5,006 nucleotides of DNA from an uncultured Colwellia sp. (GCA_913020705.1 CAJWBY010000244.1:1-5006), one strand, 5' to 3'. Shown: positions 1 through 4,705, numbered from the stretch's first letter. The notes: generated from the sequence alone by a model not told the origin. Made by a program: numbers and translations.

Positions 1-1
1 T

Positions 2-118
2 GCTAACAAGTTGTTGAAGCTAATTGAAGAGCCACCAAATAAAACAATTTTCTTATTTAAAACTAATTTAGATAATTTTTGCATAGAAGTAAATGCTATT
101 TTATTATCATTCATATAA
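2..118 (+). pseudogene. C-terminal remnant of a clamp-loader (HolB/DnaX-like) ATPase, partial at window edge
   Basis: An open frame enters from the left edge and stops at TAA 116-118. Its first residues read ANKLLKLIEEPPNKTIFLF, then KTN. This closely resembles the conserved A-N-x-LLK-x-LEEPP-x-x-T-x-F-L-x-T stretch that precedes sensor 1 in the DNA polymerase III delta-prime and gamma/tau subunits. In that family the stretch is followed by a zinc-type or SRC motif and more than a hundred further residues. Here the frame reads NAILLSFI and stops, with no SRC motif and no C-terminal domain. I infer a 3'-truncated or decayed gene. It could instead be a short plasmid-specific AAA+ protein, since everything upstream is outside the window. 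The stop lies 13 bases before the start of the next gene, so the two may once have been co-transcribed. Confidence 0.45.
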
Positions 119-131
119 AAAAGGAAAAACA

Positions 132-431
132 ATGAAATCTATATTTAATCTATTTAATTTCGTATTCTTATTGTCTATATATTCTATCGCCTTTTCAAAC
201 GAAAATAATGTAACAACAGAACAGGTTAATAGTTACATGTCTAAAAGCTCAGAAAATGCAAAATGTATAATTTCATTTACTGAAGAATACAAAAAAAAGG
301 TTTTTCAAGATTGCCAAAAATCAGGGGAAGGAGACAACATTGGTGGAGGGTGCTATCACATTGTAGGCTACTCTATTAATACCAATGTTTTAAAAGATGC
401 GTTTACCCATTGCACAAAAGAACCTTCATAG
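132..431 (+). CDS. Small exported four-cysteine protein, function unknown
   Basis: A 99-residue protein starting at ATG 132. An in-frame ATG at 93 exists, but the 132 start is preferred because AAGGA at 121-125 sits six bases upstream and because it places a classic signal peptide at the N terminus: basic MK, hydrophobic residues 4-20, and a likely cleavage site after A20-F21-S22. The mature product would be about 77 residues, hydrophilic and lysine/glutamate rich. It has four cysteines (C45, C61, C74, C94), enough for two disulfides after export, and a glycine-rich turn GGGC at 71-74. I see no lipobox, so a soluble periplasmic or secreted protein is more likely than a lipoprotein. I do not recognise the family. 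Its place beside a partition/replication module suggests a plasmid accessory role, but nothing in the sequence fixes a function. Confidence 0.7.
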   Translation: MKSIFNLFNFVFLLSIYSIAFSNENNVTTEQVNSYMSKSSENAKCIISFTEEYKKKVFQDCQKSGEGDNIGGGCYHIVGYSINTNVLKDAFTHCTKEPS

Positions 432-793
432 TTGGCGGGCGTATAGTTTTGACTATAAATCCAGTAACTTGTAATGGCCTGCAAACATCCGTTAAGACCC
501 ACATTAAGTGCAAATATAAATTATAGAGAAATACCAAGGGTTAATAAGTTTTTTTGTAACTCTTGAGTCCAGTTCATTGAATATGTCTGTAAAGATAAAT
601 GGGATAGTAGACAACATTTCATAAATAATTTTTCACAAAATACGACATCATTTTTCAATCGTTCACAATGATATGATCGTAGGAAAAAACCGACGATTAA
701 CATCATCAGACTGGACGAAAAACAAAATTCTGTAACATTGTATTGTTCGATCATTTTCGCTTCGTCAGAGGGGGTATTTTAGTTCACAATTTC
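432..793. other. Gene-free spacer, no convincing coding content
   Basis: This stretch separates the small exported protein from the par regulatory region. A 77-codon open frame exists on the minus strand (754 down to 521), but it lacks a good ribosome binding site, resembles no family I know, and is rich in cysteine, serine and leucine as chance frames in AT-rich DNA often are. There is a G5 run at 770-774 within CAGAGGGGGTATTTT, unusual in this composition and slightly reminiscent of transposon termini, but I found no matching inverted copy. I see no RNA gene here. Confidence 0.4.
442..457. repeat. Short inverted repeat downstream of the small exported protein
   Basis: TATAGT (442-447) and ACTATA (452-457) form a six-base stem with a TTTG loop, beginning 11 bases after the stop codon at 431. 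It is AT-rich and not followed by a T run, so it is a poor terminator. It is reported only because it is the one structured element just after this gene. Confidence 0.3.
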
Positions 794-802
794 TGTGGAT
801 AA
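794..802 (-). promoter_or_regulatory. Perfect DnaA box upstream of the par operon
   Basis: TGTGGATAA is the exact reverse complement of the consensus DnaA box TTATCCACA. It lies 18 bases left of the first TAGTTCTA box and about 70 bases upstream of the predicted par promoter. It is far from the iterons, so it may act in par regulation, as a distal origin element, or by chance. A second exact copy at 1964-1972 makes chance less attractive. Confidence 0.55.
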
Positions 803-819
803 CGTTGCAAATGACTTAC

Positions 820-875
820 TAGTTCTAATAATAAAACTTAAATTCATTCTATATTTAGAACTAAATATAGTTGAC
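820..875. promoter_or_regulatory. Operator array 1: five 8-bp boxes at exact 12-bp steps over the par promoter
   Basis: Boxes related to the palindrome TAGAACTA/TAGTTCTA start at 820 (TAGTTCTA, exact), 832 (TAAAACTT, 6/8), 844 (TCATTCTA, 6/8), 856 (TAGAACTA, exact) and 868 (TAGTTGAC, 5/8). The fourth is the centre of a perfect inverted repeat with ten-base arms, 849-858 and 861-870. The last box overlaps the TTGACA -35 element at 871-876. Ribbon-helix-helix partition repressors such as ParG and Omega bind short repeated boxes near their own promoter, so the ParG-like protein encoded downstream is the obvious candidate ligand; this is inference. The array could also serve as the centromere. 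Confidence 0.65.
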
Positions 876-899
876 ACCATTTCTTAAGTAAATTACTCT
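871..899 (+). promoter_or_regulatory. Sigma70-type promoter for the partition operon
   Basis: A perfect -35 hexamer TTGACA (871-876) is followed after 17 bases by TACTCT (894-899). The latter keeps the three most conserved -10 positions (T1, A2, T6). Transcription would begin near 906, giving a leader of about 120 bases before parA. The -35 directly abuts the ten-base-arm inverted repeat, so repressor binding there would block RNA polymerase. Confidence 0.6.
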
Positions 900-970
900 A
901 TGGATTAATTTAATGAATATGTAAAGGGGTTCACTCCCGATAAATATTTCCAAAATAAAGTAGTTAAATT

Positions 971-1026
971 TAGAACTAAAAATACAACTTAATTTAAATT
1001 AAAATTTAGTTACAAAAATAGAACTG
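971..1026. promoter_or_regulatory. Operator array 2: 12-bp-phased boxes in the parA leader, running to the start codon
   Basis: A second series of the same box starts at 971 (TAGAACTA, exact, within the twelve-base palindrome-like TTTAGAACTAAA at 969-980), 983 (TACAACTT, 6/8), 995 (weak), 1007 (TAGTTACA) and 1019 (TAGAACTG, 7/8), all at 12-base steps. The last box ends one base before the parA ATG at 1028 and fills the place where a Shine-Dalgarno sequence would be; none is visible. Candidate functions are a second operator, a centromere (parS), or both. Confidence 0.55.
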
Positions 1027-1027
1027 T

Positions 1028-1663
1028 ATGATTATATTAATTGGCTCCCAAAAAGGTGGCTCAGGCAAGAGTACAACTAGCGTAAACATTGCTGCATTAC
1101 TTGCTGGAAAGGGTAAAGATGTTGTTTTAGTTGATGCAGATAGACAAAGCACAGCGGCAAACTGGGCTAGTGATCGTGATGAACTAGATGGTATTGGAAA
1201 GGTTCATTGTGTACAGAAGTACGATAACATTCGAGAAACATTATCAGACTTAAAAAGCCGATATGAATATGTTGTTGTTGATGCTGCGGGTAGAGATTCC
1301 AAAGAACTTAGAACAGGACTGACAGCAGCCGATATTCTAGTCATTCCATTTAGGCCATCACAACCAGACTTGGACACCTTACCTAAGATGGTTGAGCTGA
1401 TAGACCAGGCTAAAGACTTTAATCCTGATTTAAAAGTTTATGGATTGATAACAATGGCTCCATCAAACCCCATGGTGAATGAAGCAAAAGAAGCACAGGC
1501 ATACTTGTCTGACTATCCAGATATAAAATTGCTTAAAACGATTATTAGAGATCGGAAAGTTTATCGCGATGCAATGAGTGAAGGGCTGGGCGTTGTTGAA
1601 ATGAAGAATGCTAAAGCAAAGGCAGAAGTTCAACTATTAGTGAACGAGGTGTTGAAATGGTAA
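1028..1663 (+). CDS. parA: ParA-family partition ATPase (short ParF type)
   Basis: A 211-residue cytoplasmic P-loop ATPase of the MinD/ParA superfamily that drives plasmid segregation by ATP-dependent binding and movement on the nucleoid. The deviant Walker A motif KGGSGKST lies at residues 9-16 with the signature lysine K9 and catalytic-loop K14. Walker A' is LVDADRQ (34-40), with D36 and D38, and Walker B is VVVDAAG (82-88). The C-terminal region carries the family's IIRDRKVYRDA stretch (172-182). The length and absence of an N-terminal helix-turn-helix domain match type Ib enzymes (ParF of TP228 is of similar size), which leave DNA binding and autoregulation to their small partner. The start at ATG 1028 is fixed by the family N terminus MIILIGSQKGG, although no Shine-Dalgarno is visible. 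The stop overlaps the next start by seven bases, implying coupled translation. No defect is seen in key residues. Confidence 0.93.
   Translation: MIILIGSQKGGSGKSTTSVNIAALLAGKGKDVVLVDADRQSTAANWASDRDELDGIGKVHCVQKYDNIRETLSDLKSRYEYVVVDAAGRDSKELRTGLTAADILVIPFRPSQPDLDTLPKMVELIDQAKDFNPDLKVYGLITMAPSNPMVNEAKEAQAYLSDYPDIKLLKTIIRDRKVYRDAMSEGLGVVEMKNAKAKAEVQLLVNEVLKW
1646..1649 (+). promoter_or_regulatory. Ribosome binding site of the ParG-like gene, inside parA
   Basis: GAGG at 1646-1649 lies seven bases before ATG 1657, within the last codons of parA. It supports the overlapping start and suggests the small partner is translated efficiently and coupled to parA, unlike parA itself, which lacks a visible site. 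Confidence 0.6.
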
Positions 1664-1926
1664 AGAGAAGAACACCGGCAAGCGCAAAGGTTGATAAAAA
1701 AATAGAAGCTGATATTGAACAGTTTGCTAATAATGCGGATAAACCAGTTAGAGCAGAATTAACACCTAAGACCGATAATCATCCACTAGCACCACGAAAA
1801 TATAAAAGTATTACAATGCCATTCAATTTGTATGAATTTGATCGTATAGCTTCTCATTGCGAGAAAACGAGAGAATCCAAGCAGGGTTTTATACGACAAG
1901 CGATTCTTGATGCTTTAGATAAATAG
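1657..1926 (+). CDS. ParG-like ribbon-helix-helix partition/repressor protein
   Basis: An 89-residue basic protein, the second gene of the par operon. Residues 1-47 are polar, lysine- and proline-containing and probably disordered. Residues 48-89 fit a ribbon-helix-helix fold: a beta strand KYKSITMPF (48-56), helix A from about N57 to K70, a turn, and helix B from about S74 to D88. In ParG (TP228) a similarly small protein uses its flexible tail to stimulate the ATPase and its paired beta strands to read repeated boxes in its own operator and centromere. By analogy this protein should be the centromere-binding partner and operon repressor, and the TAGAACTA boxes are its likely targets. That pairing is inferred from position, not shown. 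ATG overlaps the parA stop in ATGGTAA. The stop codon TAG is itself the first three bases of a TAGTTCTA box at 1924. I assign no gene symbol because sequence similarity to any named partner is limited to the fold. Confidence 0.8.
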   Translation: MVKRRTPASAKVDKKIEADIEQFANNADKPVRAELTPKTDNHPLAPRKYKSITMPFNLYEFDRIASHCEKTRESKQGFIRQAILDALDK

Positions 1927-1956
1927 TTCTAAAAGTAGTTCTTGATCTAGTTCTAA
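1924..1956. promoter_or_regulatory. Operator array 3: three direct TAGTTCTA boxes at 12-bp steps
   Basis: Boxes lie at 1924-1931 (TAGTTCTA), 1936-1943 (TAGTTCTT) and 1948-1955 (TAGTTCTA), all in the same orientation. The first begins at the stop codon of the ParG-like gene and the last ends nine bases before the DnaA box. No promoter is evident next to them, so a centromere or origin-handling role is at least as likely as repression of a promoter. Confidence 0.65.
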
Positions 1957-1963
1957 TGCTCTT

Positions 1964-1972
1964 TTATCCACA
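1964..1972 (+). promoter_or_regulatory. Perfect DnaA box at the left end of the origin
   Basis: TTATCCACA matches the DnaA-binding consensus exactly. It stands immediately before AT-rich repeats and the iterons, the standard arrangement in iteron plasmids that recruit host DnaA to help open the origin. Confidence 0.8.
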
Positions 1973-1982
1973 GGTGAAAACC

Positions 1983-2034
1983 TAAGTTAGAATAAGTTAA
2001 GAGATAGTTAATATAAGTTACAGGGTAAAAAAAA
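1983..2034. repeat. AT-rich, helically phased heptamers, probable origin unwinding region
   Basis: TAAGTTA occurs at 1983-1989, 1993-1999 and 2014-2020, with ATAGTTA at 2004-2010. The steps are 10, 11 and 10 bases, close to one helical turn. An A8 run follows at 2027-2034. Sitting between the DnaA box and the iterons, this has the form of a DNA-unwinding element. Function is inferred from position and composition. Confidence 0.55.
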
Positions 2035-2075
2035 CGTCTGTATGCCTTGCTGTATATGGCTTTGAACTTTTTAAG

Positions 2076-2185
2076 CGTTCCTAGTTTACGACAAAACGTT
2101 CCTAGTTTACGACAAAACGTTCCTAGTTTACGATAAAAGCGTTCCTAGTTTACAAGTGGCGTTCCTAGTTTACGAGTGCCGTTCC
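2076..2185 (+). repeat. Five RepA iterons plus a half-iteron (oriV)
   Basis: Direct repeats sharing the core CGTTCCTAGTTTAC begin at 2076, 2097, 2118, 2140 and 2160, and a truncated CGTTCC begins at 2180. Steps are 21, 21, 22, 20 and 20 bases. The first two are identical (tail GACAAAA), the third differs slightly (GATAAAAG), and the fourth and fifth have GTGG/GTGC tails, so the array has two subtypes. In this plasmid class the initiator binds such iterons to start replication and to limit copy number by handcuffing. With the DnaA box and AT-rich repeats to the left they define the probable origin, and RepA is encoded immediately downstream. Confidence 0.92.
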
Positions 2186-2292
2186 AGAAGTACAGCACGG
2201 ACATTTTCTCCCCCAAATACTAGGTTTTTAACATGCGAATAACAAAAATTAGTGATAATCTGCCTCTAAAGCGTTCCTGATATGCCGATAGT
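2186..2292 (+). promoter_or_regulatory. repA: repA leader with orphan half-iteron
   Basis: This stretch should contain the repA promoter. TTAACA (2228-2233) and GATAAT (2254-2259) are the best hexamers, but the 20-base gap is too long to be convincing. CGTTCC, the first six bases of the iteron, recurs at 2272-2277, only 21 bases before the repA ATG, and may be an initiator-binding site for self-repression. No Shine-Dalgarno precedes ATG 2293. Confidence 0.35.
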
Positions 2293-3231
2293 ATGACCGA
2301 CTTATTTCCAGACAGACACCAGCAAACAGACTTTTTTATTTGCGATATATTTGATTCTTTCAAAGATGATATTGCAAGCATGGAACATCCTGTTTTTTCT
2401 TTATCGAAGAAACCAGATCATCGATTGTATGAGTATCAGCGCAACGATGTAAATATCAAAATAAAGCCCAGTTTCACAGGCATGGCTACTATTTTTGATA
2501 AAGATGTACTGATGTACCTAGTAAGTGCCTTAATGAACGCTAAAAACGCAGGAGAGGCCATTTCCCAGACTGTAAGGTTTACCTCTTACGATTATCTTGT
2601 TTCAACGAATAAAAAGACAGGGGGAGTTCAATACAAGCAAATAATAGAAAGCTTGGAAAGGCTCAGTGGTACACGAATTCAAACTAATATTAAAACAAAT
2701 AATGAAGAAATTACGGAGGAGTTTGGGTTAATTGATTCATGGCGAGTAGTAAAAGAAGATTCAAAGGGTAAAGCCATTGCTAGTGAGGTCAGGCTTTCAA
2801 AGTGGTTTTATAATTCAATTTTGAGTAATTCGGTTTTAAGTATTGATCGTGAGTATTTTCGATTGAAAAAGCCGACTGATCGAAGGTTGTATGAATTGGC
2901 AAGAAAGCACTGTGGCAACCAAGTAGCATGGAAAATAAAACTAGAGAATCTAAAAGCTAAAATCGGTTCGACATCTTCAATAAGAAAACTACGCTTTAAT
3001 ATTTGTAATTTGCAAAAATCCAATCACTTGCCCGAATACAATATTTCAATTGAAGATGACGTTGTATTGTTCAGTCGTAAAGAGCCACCAAAAGAAATGA
3101 AAACGTCTTCACAGCTACCAGTTCATATTTCTGATAAAGAAGTTAAAGCAGATGGTGGTAGACCAGGTGAAAGCACCAAGCAAGTTAAAGAACGGTTAGC
3201 CAAATTAAAACTAAATTTAGGTCGAAAATAG
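2293..3231 (+). CDS. repA: Plasmid replication initiator RepA (RPA family, PF10134)
   Basis: A 312-residue cytoplasmic initiator that binds the iterons just upstream. It matches the family pattern along most of its length: N-terminal LFPDRHQQTDFFICDIFDS (4-22), then DDIASMEHPVFSLS (25-38), a first winged-helix region including ATIFDKDVLMYLVSALM (65-81) and GGVQYKQIIESLERLSGTRI (110-129), the central FGLIDSW (144-150), and a second winged-helix region with YFRLKKPTDRRLYELARKHC (188-207) and GSTSSIRKLR (225-234), ending near HLPEYNISI (245-253). Residues 260-312 form a lysine-rich, probably flexible tail. ATG 2293 places the conserved N terminus correctly, but it lacks a Shine-Dalgarno. Its 3' end is closely followed by TAGTTCTA boxes. 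It appears complete and intact. The match to this initiator family is clear; iteron binding is inferred from gene order. Confidence 0.93.
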   Translation: MTDLFPDRHQQTDFFICDIFDSFKDDIASMEHPVFSLSKKPDHRLYEYQRNDVNIKIKPSFTGMATIFDKDVLMYLVSALMNAKNAGEAISQTVRFTSYDYLVSTNKKTGGVQYKQIIESLERLSGTRIQTNIKTNNEEITEEFGLIDSWRVVKEDSKGKAIASEVRLSKWFYNSILSNSVLSIDREYFRLKKPTDRRLYELARKHCGNQVAWKIKLENLKAKIGSTSSIRKLRFNICNLQKSNHLPEYNISIEDDVVLFSRKEPPKEMKTSSQLPVHISDKEVKADGGRPGESTKQVKERLAKLKLNLGRK

Positions 3232-3238
3232 ATTTTAA

Positions 3239-3294
3239 ATTTAGTTCTAAAAATAATTCTATTGGTGGTATTAAAAATAGAACTATTTTTAATA
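3239..3294. promoter_or_regulatory. Operator array 4 and perfect palindrome downstream of repA
   Basis: TAGTTCTA (3242-3249, inside TTTAGTTCTAAA), TAATTCTA (3254-3261) and TAGAACTA (3278-3285) lie on one 12-base register; the step at 3266 is weak (TGGTATTA, 5/8). The last box is the centre of a perfect inverted repeat with twelve-base arms, 3269-3280 and 3283-3294, separated by AA. The same box marks the par promoter. The hairpin is entirely AT-rich in its core and lacks a GC stem, so I favour a protein-binding site over a terminator, although the trailing T5 would weakly fit one. Confidence 0.6.
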
Positions 3295-3340
3295 GGTAAA
3301 TAAGCTTTTAGCAATGGGGAAAAACTCAAATTCACCATAC

Positions 3341-3361
3341 AATATCCATTAATTGGATATT
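3341..3361. repeat. Inverted repeat AATATCCA between convergent repA and kfrA
   Basis: AATATCCA (3341-3348) and TGGATATT (3354-3361) form an eight-base stem with a TTAAT loop, and AATATCCA recurs directly at 3411-3418. It sits between the convergent ends of repA and the kfrA-like gene. No T run follows on either strand, so it is at best a weak bidirectional terminator. Confidence 0.4.
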
Positions 3362-3442
3362 CAAATCTTGCCGTTAAAAATCAATGTAATAAGATTGATA
3401 ATAAGCACTAAATATCCAGAATGACGTTGTGATTATTCATAC

Positions 3443-4408
3443 CTACTTTCTCAATTCATTCACCTGACCCTCTAACATATCTGCTCGCCTGTTAGCCTCT
3501 TTCTCAGAATCCCTGATTAATTTGATTTCCTCTTTCAATTCATCAACTGTCTTAGCGGACGCATCAAACTTGATTTCCAATGTTTGAACTTGTTTACTCA
3601 ATGATTTATTTTCCTTATCAACAAGTTTAAATTCAGTTATTTTTAATTCACTACTTTCAACGTGTGCCTTTGCCTTCCCTAATGCTTCTGTTAACCCCTT
3701 GATTTCAACTAAGGATTGCTCCTGAGTGGTTTTTGATTCTTTTTCATGGGATTTGTTGAGTTTTTCGATATCGCCTCTTAAAGCCTTTATTTCAGCGTTT
3801 AACGATGTTTTTAATGTTTGCTGTTCTTTATTCGCTTTATTTAACTGATCTTGGGTGTTTTCAACGGCTTGTTTCGATAGGTCTCGTTCTTTTTCAACGG
3901 CAGATAATTTGTCGTGTTCTTTGGCTATTAACTCATTTAATTTGCTAGTGTTATTTTGTTCTTTCGTTAACTGTGTTTGCAGTTCGGCTAATTGCTCACG
4001 AAGAATGGTAATGGTTTCTGTTTGCTTATCTGAAAATACGGTGATTTCATCAACTTTGTTGTTGGTAATGATTTCAGCTTGTTTGAGTGCTTCACGTTGA
4101 ACATCTAATTCAGCATCAGCTTTTGTTTTAGCTTCATTCCAGAATGTTTTTAATAACTTTTTTCCAGTCTCTTCAATGGATTCAGGGATTTCAGCAGTAA
4201 TAGGTAGGTTCTTTATTTCATCGAGTTGGTTACTGTTTTCGGATTCCCAAGTCTTAATGTGCTTTTGTATGGTTTTAAAGCTCCCTCGTTGTCCTAGTTC
4301 ATCATAAACAGCATTGGTGGTGACTCGTTCACCTCTGGCAATAATGGCTTCACACGCACTATTAACTTCAGATTCGGTTAACCAACGATCTTTTGTGTTT
4401 GCAGCCAT
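3443..4408 (-). CDS. kfrA: KfrA-like coiled-coil plasmid DNA-binding protein
   Basis: A cytoplasmic protein of 321 residues from ATG 4408 (324 from GTG 4417). The N-terminal region, LTESEVNSACEAIIARGERV then TTNAVYDELGQRGSFKTIQKHIKTW, fits the KfrA_N DNA-binding domain (PF11740), including its GS-x-x-T-I-x-x-H-L/I-x-x-W signature. From about residue 80 to the end it is a long charged heptad-type coiled coil rich in E, K, Q, L and A. This is the architecture of RK2 KfrA, a non-specific-plus-operator DNA-binding protein that represses its own promoter and helps stable inheritance. ATG 4408 is preferred because AAGTGG lies a few bases upstream, while GTG 4417 has no purine-rich site; the family domain is complete either way. 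The gene converges on repA and has its own upstream repeat cluster. The family assignment is firm, while a partition role here is inferred. Confidence 0.88.
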   Translation of the reverse strand: MAANTKDRWLTESEVNSACEAIIARGERVTTNAVYDELGQRGSFKTIQKHIKTWESENSNQLDEIKNLPITAEIPESIEETGKKLLKTFWNEAKTKADAELDVQREALKQAEIITNNKVDEITVFSDKQTETITILREQLAELQTQLTKEQNNTSKLNELIAKEHDKLSAVEKERDLSKQAVENTQDQLNKANKEQQTLKTSLNAEIKALRGDIEKLNKSHEKESKTTQEQSLVEIKGLTEALGKAKAHVESSELKITEFKLVDKENKSLSKQVQTLEIKFDASAKTVDELKEEIKLIRDSEKEANRRADMLEGQVNELRK

Positions 4409-4444
4409 ATTATCCACTTAAAGTTAGGTTTTTATTTACCGTAA

Positions 4445-4453
4445 AGTATAGCA
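4445..4453 (-). promoter_or_regulatory. Extended -10 promoter of the kfrA-like gene
   Basis: On the minus strand the bases read TGCTATACT, an extended -10 (TGn) joined to TATACT, one mismatch from consensus. No good -35 is found 16-18 bases upstream, which an extended -10 can tolerate. Transcription would begin near 4438, giving a leader of about 30 bases before ATG 4408. Confidence 0.55.
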
Positions 4454-4513
4454 GTAATTTATCACTTTTATAGTAATAAATATCATAATTATTAAATTAT
4501 CATAATTACTATA
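4453..4513. promoter_or_regulatory. AT-rich repeat cluster, probable KfrA operator
   Basis: TATCATAATTA occurs twice as a direct repeat (4481-4491 and 4498-4508, step 17). TATAGTAAT (4469-4477) is inverted as ATTACTATA (4505-4513). AGTAAT appears at 4453-4458 and again at 4472-4477. The cluster lies immediately upstream of the extended -10 of the kfrA-like gene, and its edge overlaps it. KfrA proteins repress themselves through inverted repeats at their promoter, so this is the expected operator; binding is inferred. Confidence 0.5.
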
Positions 4514-4600
4514 TATTTGTTAAAAAATAATAGGTGTGTCTATTCTGTGGTGTTAGGAATAGCTTATCTGGCAATGGAATTGACTGACTCCTGACAGCCA

Positions 4601-4705
4601 TAAGCGGGCATTCAAAGAATTTAAAAAATGATTTTGGTTACAAGTAGGTTACTGAATAATATTCAGTAACCTATCTCTTACAGCATATACATGTTATCCC
4701 GCTTA
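4601..4705. repeat. Wide inverted repeat enclosing a perfect 29-bp palindrome
   Basis: TAAGCGGG (4601-4608) is inverted as CCCGCTTA (4698-4705). Between them lies a perfect palindrome, arms TAGGTTACTGAATA (4645-4658) and TATTCAGTAACCTA (4660-4673) around a single A. GGTTAC also occurs directly at 4636-4641 and GTTACTG at 4708-4714. No T run follows the palindrome, so it is not an ordinary terminator. Possible roles are a dimeric regulator site, a recombination site or a structured RNA; I cannot choose. Confidence 0.6.

Noticed and set aside
665..697. Imperfect hairpin TCGTAGG...CCGACGA
   Set aside because: Internal mismatch, short stem and no T run or gene end in a fitting position.
521..754. 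77-codon minus-strand frame between the small exported protein and the par region
   Set aside because: Poor ribosome site, no recognisable domain, composition typical of chance frames in AT-rich DNA, and no partner gene; I did not annotate it.
770..802. GGGGG run followed by an AT-rich stretch, as at a Tn3-family transposon end
   Set aside because: No matching inverted end, target duplication, transposase or resolvase is visible in the window.
2808..3023. Minus-strand open frame inside repA
   Set aside because: Shadow of a gene with strong family similarity on the plus strand; no ribosome site or domain.
3123..3338. Minus-strand open frame over the repA 3' end and the following palindrome
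   Set aside because: Overlaps conserved-gene coding and an operator-like repeat; no supporting signal.
3855..4100. Plus-strand serine/cysteine-rich open frame inside the kfrA-like gene
   Set aside because: Antisense shadow of a coiled-coil coding region, whose biased codons produce long serine/leucine frames.
4410..4418. TTATCCACT, one mismatch from a DnaA box
   Set aside because: It is formed by the first codons of the kfrA-like gene and is isolated from the origin; treated as incidental.
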